Shown piece after piece: positions 16,898-23,880 of a stretch of 35,285 nt of DNA. How positions within the stretch are numbered: position 1 is the stretch's first letter; each line of letters starts with the position of its first letter. Below the pieces are notes generated by a model that saw nothing but the letters and a program-made list of their open reading frames with translations, ran no database searches and was not told where the DNA came from. The DNA lies in NCBI GenBank assembly GCA_039029915.1, contig JBCCFD010000020.1:1-35285 (forward strand). The letters run 5' to 3'. Origin of the DNA: QQUD01 sp039029915. GTDB lineage: Bacteria > Chloroflexota > Anaerolineae > Promineifilales > Promineifilaceae. Position numbers and translations under genes: made by a program.

Positions 16898-17911
16898 CTA
16901 CCGAAATACGGATTTTTTTCCAGTGCGGAGCTCCCTAGGCGAAACGCCATATTTTTGCTTAAAGGCAATCCCAAAATCCCCCAAATTTCGATAGCCAACA
17001 GCCAGCGCTACTTCTGTAACCGACTCCTGTCTCTCTTGCAACCGCCGACGCGCCTCTTGTAATCTTACCTGCTTCAAGTAACGATACGCCGTGGTGCCAA
17101 ACGCCTGCCGAAAGCCAAGCTTGAGTTTAAAATCGTTGAGATTAACCAGTCGCGCGAGCTCGCTTAAGGAAGGGGGATTATCCAAGCGTGAAGCCAAAAT
17201 GAATCGCGCTTCTCGTACACGTTCAACATCGCGGGGTGCCAGTGTATTGTGAGTAGGAAGCACCCCATCGTTCGCAAACGTTAAATAGCGAAATAGCAGT
17301 TCATGACACAGGCTTTCTAGCAAAAAAGGCTGAGCGGTTTCATCATCGTGCAGTGCCAAAATCTGCTGTCCCAGTCGCTTCATTGCTAAATTGGCCACGC
17401 TCGTGCACTTGTATGGCGAGTTGGGGGCGTTGGCTAGTGGCCGTTGAAGGTTCTGGGGTACTGGAACGCCAAGCTCAGCACACTTAGCCTTCAAGGCTTC
17501 TGGGGTCAAGCGCAGCTCAAGCATCTGCACGTGCTGATTGGCCGACATCGATGTTGCTGTCCCAATTTCGCCCGAATAAACTGACGCATAGCTTTGTCCT
17601 GACAGCGAATCATACTCGCGGCGACAGCCCTGTACTCGCATATTGACATTACCCGACAGGATAATACCTATTTCAACGAGGTGCGGCACCTGACAGTGTA
17701 AATGCAGGCGAAAAGGTTGGCGAAAGACAACATTGAAAGTCGTGAGGGCAAAACCGGTATTTAAGCTGAGCGTGGAGACGCAGCCAGTAGCGGCTGGTTC
17801 GGCAACACGCATGGCGCGAGTGCCAAACATATAAGCCTCAACGTGATTGTGAGACTCTTCAGCTATTAGGCGACTCAACGACTGTGCAGAATGCTTCAAT
17901 GGATGAGACAT
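16898..17911 (-). CDS. AraC-family transcriptional regulator (PchR/YbtA-like)
   Basis: A 337-residue regulator. The C-terminal 100 residues form the double helix-turn-helix AraC domain: NPPSLSELARLVNLNDFKLK (first HTH) and TEVALAVGYRNLGDFGIAFK followed by QKYGVSPRELR (second HTH). The N-terminal about 220 residues, with VVFRQPFRLHLHCQVPHLVEIGIILSGNVNM, resemble the ligand-sensing part of siderophore-responsive AraC proteins such as PchR and YbtA, which activate transport genes when ferric siderophore is bound. It lies just upstream of the transporter operon and 108 bases after a siderophore-binding protein gene. No strong ribosome binding site precedes the ATG. It could act through the GTTTCAC repeats at 16433-16506. 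Confidence 0.85.
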   Translation of the reverse strand: MSHPLKHSAQSLSRLIAEESHNHVEAYMFGTRAMRVAEPAATGCVSTLSLNTGFALTTFNVVFRQPFRLHLHCQVPHLVEIGIILSGNVNMRVQGCRREYDSLSGQSYASVYSGEIGTATSMSANQHVQMLELRLTPEALKAKCAELGVPVPQNLQRPLANAPNSPYKCTSVANLAMKRLGQQILALHDDETAQPFLLESLCHELLFRYLTFANDGVLPTHNTLAPRDVERVREARFILASRLDNPPSLSELARLVNLNDFKLKLGFRQAFGTTAYRYLKQVRLQEARRRLQERQESVTEVALAVGYRNLGDFGIAFKQKYGVSPRELRTGKKSVFR

Positions 17912-18019
17912 AAGATAATTGAACCAGCTTTATCAAAAAAAAGTAGTCAAACTGTCATTGAACGATTTGACATCAGTTCAACTATTTGTTTACGGCCGTT
18001 AAATTTCGCCCCCTTGCTA

Positions 18020-19042
18020 TCACTTAAACGGATTATCCACTTCGCCGTTAATGCCCAACACCACATCTGACAAATCGTCTAGCATGCCATGGGCAGCCAC
18101 ATACCCTGCGGCAAACCAATATGTGCCTACAACATGTAAGTCGCCTCGTTGAACAACACCCAGCGATTGCCATAGAGATTGGCTTCGTAGTTCATCCAGA
18201 TAGGCTTGGGCATCATCTTCACCTAAATTTTCAGTGACGTAAACAAAGGCATAATCCGCTTCAAGGAGCGAAAGCCGTTCTTCGGAAATATTGGCTAGCT
18301 GTGGCCGACCTTGATCATCACGGCTGGCATCAGCCTCATCAGCTTGACCATCTGGATAAACAAACCCAGCAGCGGCTAACACGGTCCCCGCAAAGGACCG
18401 CTCAAAATAGAGGCGTAATCGGCCGGGCTGTATCCGCATTACGGAGAGCGTTGTTGATTGATCGCCTAGCGACGCTGCTATCATGGCGGCACGTTCGTCG
18501 TAATCTTGCTCAATTGCCGCCATTTCGGTTTCCATCCCGATGACTTCAGCATAGAATCGAGCCGACTCACGCCAATCTGCCGCTGACGTATTGTCAAAAA
18601 TCACCGTCGGCGCAATTTGCCGGAGCCGACGGGCATTTCTTTCACACGCCGTACGGCGGCACAATATCACGTCTGGTTGAACATCAATAAGCGTTTCAAA
18701 ATTGACGGGGCTACTTGAGTCGGTCACCGATTGCAGCATCTCGTCAAACTGAGGCGCATAGGTCAACAGCTCATCCATGTAGGCCCCTGAGGTTGCCACC
18801 ATAGGGGCGTCTAGAGCCACCATCGCTTCAAAGGTGAACGGGTCAAGGGCAGCAATGCGTGTTGGCCGTTCGGGAATGCAAACGGCATCATTAACGAGCA
18901 TGTCGTGTGTGAACAGAAGGGTGTTGGCAGCGCAGTCGGCTGCCGTGCTGGGGGCATTACTACCACAGCTAATTAGCAGTAAGAGTGTAAAGATGACAAG
19001 CAAATGCTTCATCTCAATAAGTGGCTTTTTTTCAATATTCAT
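18020..19042 (-). CDS. Second ferric-siderophore-binding lipoprotein (FecB type)
   Basis: A 340-residue BtuF/FecB-class binding protein. The signal MKHLLVIFTLLLLISC has a lipobox with Cys 26 (counted from the first Met) and is followed by GSNAPSTAADC. The mature part has IPERPTRIAALDPFTFEAMVALDAP, VNFETLIDVQPDVILCRR, and a C-terminal lobe with LSLLEADYAFVYV. The better signal-peptide start may be the Met at 19012; neither start has a clear ribosome binding site. It is only distantly related to the binding protein at 6816-7880, so it may accept a different siderophore. Several extra Cys residues (CRRTACERN) are unusual for the family. Confidence 0.83.
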   Translation of the reverse strand: MNIEKKPLIEMKHLLVIFTLLLLISCGSNAPSTAADCAANTLLFTHDMLVNDAVCIPERPTRIAALDPFTFEAMVALDAPMVATSGAYMDELLTYAPQFDEMLQSVTDSSSPVNFETLIDVQPDVILCRRTACERNARRLRQIAPTVIFDNTSAADWRESARFYAEVIGMETEMAAIEQDYDERAAMIAASLGDQSTTLSVMRIQPGRLRLYFERSFAGTVLAAAGFVYPDGQADEADASRDDQGRPQLANISEERLSLLEADYAFVYVTENLGEDDAQAYLDELRSQSLWQSLGVVQRGDLHVVGTYWFAAGYVAAHGMLDDLSDVVLGINGEVDNPFK

Positions 19043-19333
19043 TGGCTAATTGTACCCATATCTGGCTAAACGAGCTTATGAAAAAACGGCCGTTTCATCA
19101 GCCCAACCTCACCAAAAATAACGCAGATTGACTCTCACTGACGTCTCGCAACGCCAGCTACATAGAGCCAGAAAACGACAATAGCCATCATGTTTTTATT
19201 CATTTTGAAAATGGATATCTAAAGTTTTGTCCGCTATCAAACAATGGGAATCAAAATGGATGGAACCTGAGGCTTTATCTCCCATTTTTTGTAAATCTTA
19301 CCCATCAAATGAGAGTGGGCGAAACAGTAATTC
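19043..19333 (-). promoter_or_regulatory. Leader region of the second siderophore-binding gene, with a tiny leader ORF
   Basis: A 291-base gap upstream of the lipoprotein gene. It contains an ACGGCCGT octamer inside a tiny ORF, MKRPFFHKLV-stop (19098-19066), which has a GGTGAGG site 8 bases upstream of its ATG. The leader ends 23 bases before the lipoprotein start and could couple translation. A 22-residue hydrophobic ORF further upstream lacks a ribosome binding site. No clear promoter or terminator could be placed. Confidence 0.3.
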
Positions 19334-20155
19334 TTAATCACCAAACTGCATGAGCGTCACCGAAGGGCTCATATTTTTAATGCCAGGCAAGTTCATCAGC
19401 ACCCCATACAGCAAGCGCCCAAAACCGCGAGGATAATTCGGGAAAGGAACGCTCTCTATTTTAGCCACCGTTGGCACCCACGTGCGGAGGGTCAATTCAA
19501 TATCGGGCTTGTTAATCCCCCAAGGCATAGGGGGGGCTGTGTAATGAGGTGTCAGCTTAAAGCCTTTCATCGTCCGATTAGAAAACCAAACGGGAATATT
19601 ATCAAACATTAACCACGCAAACGGAAATTCCCTTCCAATATCTTGCATCAGCTTTTTAACCTCTTGTTCGGGAAAATACATAAAGAGGCCCTGGGCCGTT
19701 ATGAAGATAGGTCGATTGTGTGGGATGACCTCAAACCAATCTCGGTCTAGAACAGATAGCCGGATGTGATGATGTTGAGCATCAGGTGGAATAAATTTCT
19801 CACGAACAGCAATCGCTTCTGGCAAATCAACGGTGAACCAAAGCGATTGCTCACTTTTTACGCGAAAACGCTGCGTTTCTAAGCCCTCTCCTAAATTAAC
19901 AACCACCCCGTTTGGGTGCCTCGTTAAAAATTTCCGAATCTGTTTATCAAACACCAGTGAGCGAATGGCGTGGGTTGGCGTTGTTCGTCCAAAACTCCGC
20001 TCATAATCATAGTTAATGCTTTGATAGATTCGAATCGCCTCAGGATCTTTAATAATGCCGTCTGAACGCATCGCTTCAGGGGCACGATTGTGCAATGTCC
20101 ACAGCATCGTTTCAGGAACATCAGTTAAACCAGCTTCAATTTTCGCTTGAGTCAT
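19334..20155 (-). CDS. SAM-dependent O-methyltransferase, LCM/TcmP family
   Basis: A 273-residue class I methyltransferase of the leucine carboxyl methyltransferase-like family (PF04072). It has an N-terminal ETMLWTLHNRAPEAMRSDGI segment, then IRSLVFDKQIRKFL and the SAM-binding motif GVVVNLGEGLETQRFRV. Next are WFTVDLPEAIAVREKFI, the acidic DRDWFEVIP region and PIFITAQGLFMYFPEQEV. These proteins methylate carboxylates or hydroxyls of small molecules. ATG 20155 is preferred over a TTG 30 bases upstream because AGGTGG precedes it. Its substrate is unknown; being between a siderophore exporter-like MFS and a siderophore-binding protein it may modify a siderophore. Confidence 0.82.
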   Translation of the reverse strand: MTQAKIEAGLTDVPETMLWTLHNRAPEAMRSDGIIKDPEAIRIYQSINYDYERSFGRTTPTHAIRSLVFDKQIRKFLTRHPNGVVVNLGEGLETQRFRVKSEQSLWFTVDLPEAIAVREKFIPPDAQHHHIRLSVLDRDWFEVIPHNRPIFITAQGLFMYFPEQEVKKLMQDIGREFPFAWLMFDNIPVWFSNRTMKGFKLTPHYTAPPMPWGINKPDIELTLRTWVPTVAKIESVPFPNYPRGFGRLLYGVLMNLPGIKNMSPSVTLMQFGD

Positions 20156-20301
20156 GACAACCACCTTCTTTTGTCTGATTTTCAACCAATAACTTGATTA
20201 CCCAAATGCCAAATGGAAATTATTTTCAAGGGGAAAATGGCATAATTTGGGCAGTTTATTTCAAGATATTTTGTGGAATTTAACTAATTGCATTACTTCA
20301 C

Positions 20302-20358
20302 AAAAAAAAACCATTATTTCGAATTCGCTCAGCATAGCCTGCCCCAAGCGAATTCGAA
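20302..20358 (-). terminator. Intrinsic terminator after MFS exporter gene
   Basis: On the minus strand, TTCGAATTCGCT pairs perfectly over 12 bases with AGCGAATTCGAA (20358-20347 with 20329-20318) around a 17-base loop. It is followed after a few bases by nine T residues (A-run 20302-20310 on the plus strand). It begins 33 bases after the MFS stop codon, the right place and orientation to end that transcript. The methyltransferase gene would then need its own promoter in the rest of the gap. Confidence 0.75.
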
Positions 20359-20390
20359 TGGGACCAAGCTTATTGTTAAAAAGCAAAATA

Positions 20391-21719
20391 CTAATCAGTT
20401 GCTACGCTAGCAGGTTCTACATAGTCTGGAATTTGGTCTTCCATGCGCCGAACTTGCGGCAAAATGAATGACACAACGGTTAAAATCAGCAGCAATATGC
20501 CAATTAGCATGAACATAAACGCCATACCACGACCTGCGCCGGTTCCTGTTAGCTGCCCAACACTGCTAGCCAGCGCTCCATCTGGGTTCAGCCAAGGCTC
20601 AAACCAACGTTCTGCCAAAATGCCAGCCAGCAACACACCAATTGATTGAGCACCAACACCAAGGGCCACACGCAGTGAGAACACGCGTCCCAATACGGTC
20701 GGGGCAGCTTTAACCTGCCAAATCACCCGATTAAGACCAATCATAAACACAAACGAGACACCAATGAGAATCATCCCAGCGGCCGTTATCCACACGCTTT
20801 CGCGCAAACCAGCTAAAACAGCGGCTATCGCAGCCAGGACCATCGCGCCTAAAATGCCATCCATACGTCGTTTGGGTCCACCCCATGCAGTTAGCAAAAT
20901 TCCGCCCACCATTGCCCCAATACCAAAGCTTGAAAGCACAAAACCGGCGGCCTGTTCATCCGCAAAGCTTAGAACAAGTGGCGTCACTAAGGCGTATCCA
21001 AAACCGGGCATAAGCAACATTGTTAACGTGACAAACCCCATTAAATAAAGAAAAGCAGGGCGTTCTCGAATATACGTCACACCAAAGGTAAAAGATTGCC
21101 AGAGCGTTTGCTGACCTGCCTCATCTTGATTGGCTGTAGGTCGTGGAATGGCGACTAGTAACAGGGCAACAATGCTGGCCCCAAACGTAACGAAGTCAAC
21201 AACGAAGATAGCCCCTAAGCCCAATCCACCAAGCACTAAGCCGGCTAGGGCAGGCCCTAAGATAATTTCAAAGGCTTGAATCATCTGCGTTAAGCCAGAT
21301 GCTCTGCCTAACTGTTCTTTCGCCACTAAAAGCGGCACGCTCGCATCAAGCGCTGGGAAAATAAATGCGTTGGCCACCCCATTCACGGCTAAAGCAACAT
21401 ACAGATGCCAAAATTCGAGAACATCTGCAAAAAAGAGGAGGGCGACCACTAGGGTACTGAAGCTCGCCACGATATTGCCAACGATGAGCACTGTGCGTCG
21501 ATCCCACCGATCAACCAGCGGCCCTGCAAACAGAGAGCCAAGCCCTAATGGCAATACGGCAAAAAAGAGGAGAATGCTATAAACGGCCGTGTTTCCCGTC
21601 TCTTGCAAAACCCAGATGCCTAATCCAAATCGCGTCATACTAGAGCCAATTGTTGAAACCATTTGGCCGGCCATAATGGCATAAAAAGCACGTTCTTTTG
21701 TAAATACTGAATTGTTCAT
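20391..21719 (-). CDS. MFS transporter, EntS-like (MFS_3) exporter
   Basis: A 442-residue, 12-helix MFS protein of the EntS/MFS_3 type (PF05977-like): FYAIMAGQMVSTIGSSMTRF in helix 1, GSLFAGPLVDRWDRRTVLIVGN as the loop 2-3 motif, ANAFIFPALDASVPLLV and a second-half GGILLTAWGGPKRRMDGILG. Members export siderophores or drugs, or are of unknown substrate. It differs clearly from the three RhtX-like carriers, which lack this motif set. The ATG at 21719 follows AGGGTG; a GTG two codons upstream is the alternative. A DtxR-like palindrome lies 32 bases upstream, so iron repression is plausible. It has its own terminator. Confidence 0.82.
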   Translation of the reverse strand: MNNSVFTKERAFYAIMAGQMVSTIGSSMTRFGLGIWVLQETGNTAVYSILLFFAVLPLGLGSLFAGPLVDRWDRRTVLIVGNIVASFSTLVVALLFFADVLEFWHLYVALAVNGVANAFIFPALDASVPLLVAKEQLGRASGLTQMIQAFEIILGPALAGLVLGGLGLGAIFVVDFVTFGASIVALLLVAIPRPTANQDEAGQQTLWQSFTFGVTYIRERPAFLYLMGFVTLTMLLMPGFGYALVTPLVLSFADEQAAGFVLSSFGIGAMVGGILLTAWGGPKRRMDGILGAMVLAAIAAVLAGLRESVWITAAGMILIGVSFVFMIGLNRVIWQVKAAPTVLGRVFSLRVALGVGAQSIGVLLAGILAERWFEPWLNPDGALASSVGQLTGTGAGRGMAFMFMLIGILLLILTVVSFILPQVRRMEDQIPDYVEPASVATD

Positions 21720-21750
21720 TGTCACCCTATTTAGAAATAGATAATATTAG

Positions 21751-21768
21751 TTTTAGGTATGTCTAAAA
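21751..21768. promoter_or_regulatory. DtxR/IdeR-like palindromic box
   Basis: TTTTAGGTATGTCTAAAA has perfect 6-base inverted arms (TTTTAG/CTAAAA) and the TAGG..CTAA pattern typical of metal-dependent DtxR/IdeR/SirR-family operators. It is 32 bases upstream of the MFS exporter start, where a repressor would block transcription. No regulator of that family is encoded in the window. I found no second copy of equal quality in the window. Confidence 0.45.
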
Positions 21769-21879
21769 TTTTACAGAAAATTAAAAATAATGCAATAGTA
21801 CGTTTCACTGAAATAATAAAATGGTTTCTCTATTCAGTTGCAATTTAGGCAAAGGTCAAGTTGTTTTGTTGGCAGCCCT

Positions 21880-22473
21880 TTAAAAATGTATACGGCCGAT
21901 TTCTGGATCAATTTCTTCGATTTTCTGCCAATAGGCTCCCGCAGGTAAAGAGACCATTACCGGCATAAACGGCCGTTGATCAAGAGCCATCGCTTGCCAT
22001 ACACGGCCGTTTCCACCTACAGCAGTGCGTAAATCTTTGCGCAATCCCTCTCGCTCTTTACTGCTCCCAAACACTAAGAAATCCCGACTATTCGTAGACG
22101 CAATGCGCCACTTTTCAAATTCTATAAGCCGCTTAGGTCGCAGTGTCAGAGCGATACCTAAAAAATGCAGCCGCCGCTTGGGAACGACGTATTCAATTTT
22201 TTCAAACAATGGCAGATCATCTGACGGCCGTTCCCACACAATAACGCGTGCGTTTTCAGAAACGGCCGTTTCTGAATTAGCAAGCAGCACATACCGACTC
22301 GTATGGAAAAGCGTTACGTTCGGGTTGCTATTAAGGAAAGCTGGCTCAGCAACCTGAATCTGAAACGCATCAGAAAAATTAGTATAGGCAGGCTGCTGCC
22401 ATGGCAACGGTAATTCAAAACCAATCAACCGTTTAAGCTTAAAAGTTGTCTGATTTTCAGCAAAATTTTGCAC
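21880..22473 (-). CDS. Sucrase/ferredoxin-like paralogue lacking all Fe-S ligands
   Basis: A 197-residue protein paralogous to the larger neighbour at 22668-23681. Shared landmarks are IGFELPLPWQ near the N-terminus, ARVIVWERP, LGIALTLRPKRLIEFEKW, RDFLVFGSSKEREGLRKDL, GRVWQAM, and PVMVSLPAGAYWQKI. Where the neighbour has the C-x8-C pair (CTHGTRDVAC) this one has FGSSKEREGL, and where the neighbour has HFGGH this one has ALDQRPF, so none of the four cluster ligands remains. It also lacks the N-terminal Cys and the C-terminal extension of about 120 residues. The frame is intact, so it could be a non-catalytic partner or an early stage of gene decay. Three ACGGCCGT octamers lie inside it. Confidence 0.7.
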   Translation of the reverse strand: MQNFAENQTTFKLKRLIGFELPLPWQQPAYTNFSDAFQIQVAEPAFLNSNPNVTLFHTSRYVLLANSETAVSENARVIVWERPSDDLPLFEKIEYVVPKRRLHFLGIALTLRPKRLIEFEKWRIASTNSRDFLVFGSSKEREGLRKDLRTAVGGNGRVWQAMALDQRPFMPVMVSLPAGAYWQKIEEIDPEIGRIHF

Positions 22474-22517
22474 CTATTCTCCTTGCCCGATCTCCTAAAT
22501 ATTTTTTGGGTGGTGTA

Positions 22518-22614
22518 TTTAAAAACTTTCGCAACGAAAAGTAAGTATTCCGTTACAAAAGACAATTAAACTTCTTCCAGAGAAGGAATACTTAAAAACT
22601 TTGGTAACAAAGTA
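22518..22614. repeat. 71-bp structured repeat copy 1 plus a variant half-unit
   Basis: Bases 22544-22614 are an exact copy of 23753-23823. The unit has an AGTATTC/GAATACT helix enclosing a CTTCT/AGAAG hairpin, then a separate ACTTTG-GTAA-CAAAGT hairpin, and near-inverted ends (GTTACAAAAG and CTTTGGTAAC). Directly to its left, 22518-22543 repeats the last hairpin in altered form (ACTTTCG-CAA-CGAAAAGT), keeping the stem although the bases differ. The unit ends 70 bases upstream of the 197-residue paralogue's start codon. Confidence 0.85.
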
Positions 22615-22667
22615 GTAAATCACATTAACAGCAACGTCTTTCTCATTTCTGTTTGTAAGTAACTCGA

Positions 22668-23681
22668 CTATCTCAGCCCATCAGCTAAGACAGCCGACCG
22701 ATATTGTGGATAAGTGTAGGCAAACTTAAACAGCTTTGTACTGCTAGCAGGGGTTTGAACAGAACCATCTCGTTCAACTCGAACAGTAAATATTTCCTCA
22801 GGGTCTTCAACGGTTAATTCCACAACAGCCCACGACGGTGTGTCTACGTCTTCCTGCTCAATAATTCGTCCTGTACGCGGTCGATCAAGCCAAGACCACC
22901 CTATTTGTAAAAGCAGCTCTCGTTCCGCTAGCTGAACCACTCCGCGAGGGGTGCCTGTCCAGCCTCTATAATGATTTTTGAGCGTTTTTACATCGCCTTG
23001 GCGCGACACAATTTGCGCGAGCTGCTCATTGCCAACATAAGCCCAGTAGATACCAACCGGGAATTCAATCATTGTCGGGGCATACACGTGTCCCCCAAAA
23101 TGAGAAACGCGCCAAACGCGATCCGGTTCATCGAGCTTCTCTTTTAGCCGTTTGTAAAGCGGAACACCAAATTTTGCACAGGCCACATCTCGCGTTCCGT
23201 GTGTACAAACCAAAAAATCACGGCCGTTTTGATGCGGCTCAATTAAAAACCGATCAAATTCAGAGAGTGTTTCTGGCTTGTAGGTGAGCGCCCATCCCAA
23301 ATCAGCAATTTTGGTCTCGGGTAGCTGATAAACGGTTCGGGTTGCCACGGGTGAGGCGTCACCATTCCGACTCCAAATCATAACGCGCCGATCTGTGGTC
23401 TCCCGCTTGACGGCTTTACCCGTGCCATCTGCGCCTGCCGGTGCCGCCAATAAAAATGAGGTGATGTGCAGTTCCTTAAACAGCTGACCAATATTGGGGG
23501 CAGCCCGAAATTTTTTATAAAGCTGTTGAAAGCCCTCTGGCAGGTTCTTAATCCCATTGGATTGCCACGGCAGTGGCGTTTCAATCACAATCATGCGCCG
23601 CAGCTCCGCCGCGTTGCCGCCGGGGTCAAGCCCTTTCTCTTGAGCGATAGCGCTACAAATTTTGTTTTGGAAAAGTTTCAT
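22668..23681 (-). CDS. Sucrase/ferredoxin-like (Apd1-type) bis-His [2Fe-2S] protein
   Basis: A 337-residue protein of the sucraseferredoxin-like family (PF06999). Counting from the ATG at 23681, the thioredoxin-like ferredoxin core carries C159 and C168 (CTHGTRDVAC, C-x8-C) and H194 and H198 (HFGGH). This is the two-Cys, two-His ligand set described for the yeast homologue Apd1. About 110 residues follow the core (VKTLKNHYRGWTG onward), an extra domain that may position a partner. GAGG precedes the chosen ATG; a TTG 18 bases upstream is the alternative. Surrounded by iron-uptake genes, it is a candidate for electron transfer to ferric siderophore, by inference. Confidence 0.82.
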   Translation of the reverse strand: MKLFQNKICSAIAQEKGLDPGGNAAELRRMIVIETPLPWQSNGIKNLPEGFQQLYKKFRAAPNIGQLFKELHITSFLLAAPAGADGTGKAVKRETTDRRVMIWSRNGDASPVATRTVYQLPETKIADLGWALTYKPETLSEFDRFLIEPHQNGRDFLVCTHGTRDVACAKFGVPLYKRLKEKLDEPDRVWRVSHFGGHVYAPTMIEFPVGIYWAYVGNEQLAQIVSRQGDVKTLKNHYRGWTGTPRGVVQLAERELLLQIGWSWLDRPRTGRIIEQEDVDTPSWAVVELTVEDPEEIFTVRVERDGSVQTPASSTKLFKFAYTYPQYRSAVLADGLR

Positions 23682-23700
23682 CACGACCTCACGGGACAAG

Positions 23701-23729
23701 CAAGCTGTTTACTAAAATAAAACAGCTTG
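23701..23729. other. Hairpin in the leader of the ferredoxin-like gene
   Basis: CAAGCTGTTT and AAACAGCTTG form a perfect 10-bp stem with a 9-base AT loop, 19 bases upstream of the ATG. No T-run follows on the minus strand. It lies between the 71-bp repeat and the gene's ribosome binding site (GAGG), so it is in a position to affect translation initiation or mRNA stability. Confidence 0.45.
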
Positions 23730-23752
23730 GCAAAAGCTATTATTATCCAGTT

Positions 23753-23823
23753 AGTATTCCGTTACAAAAGACAATTAAACTTCTTCCAGAGAAGGAATAC
23801 TTAAAAACTTTGGTAACAAAGTA
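23753..23823. repeat. 71-bp structured repeat copy 2
   Basis: Identical in all 71 bases to 22544-22614. It lies in the gap between the FTR1 stop (23881) and the ferredoxin-like start (23681), ending 71 bases before the start codon. That is within a base of the spacing of copy 1 from its own gene. It is therefore either a conserved control element of both paralogues or part of a duplicated block. Confidence 0.9.
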
Positions 23824-23880
23824 TTAGGCCAATCCCGAAAAATAATCAGGGTGAAATTGTATTATTTTTTCTCAAATACC

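Noticed and set aside
19124..19200. A 22-residue hydrophobic minus-strand ORF (MNKNMMAIVVFWLYVAGVAR...)
   Set aside because: No ribosome binding site and no recognisable family; too short to support as a gene.
20156..20185. Ten-residue N-terminal extension of the methyltransferase (TTG start)
   Set aside because: The ATG at 20155 has an AGGTGG site at suitable distance; the TTG has none.
22518..23823. CRISPR array or insertion-sequence ends
   Set aside because: Only two full units 1.2 kb apart with no spacers, and no transposase gene between them; the intervening DNA is a normal gene.
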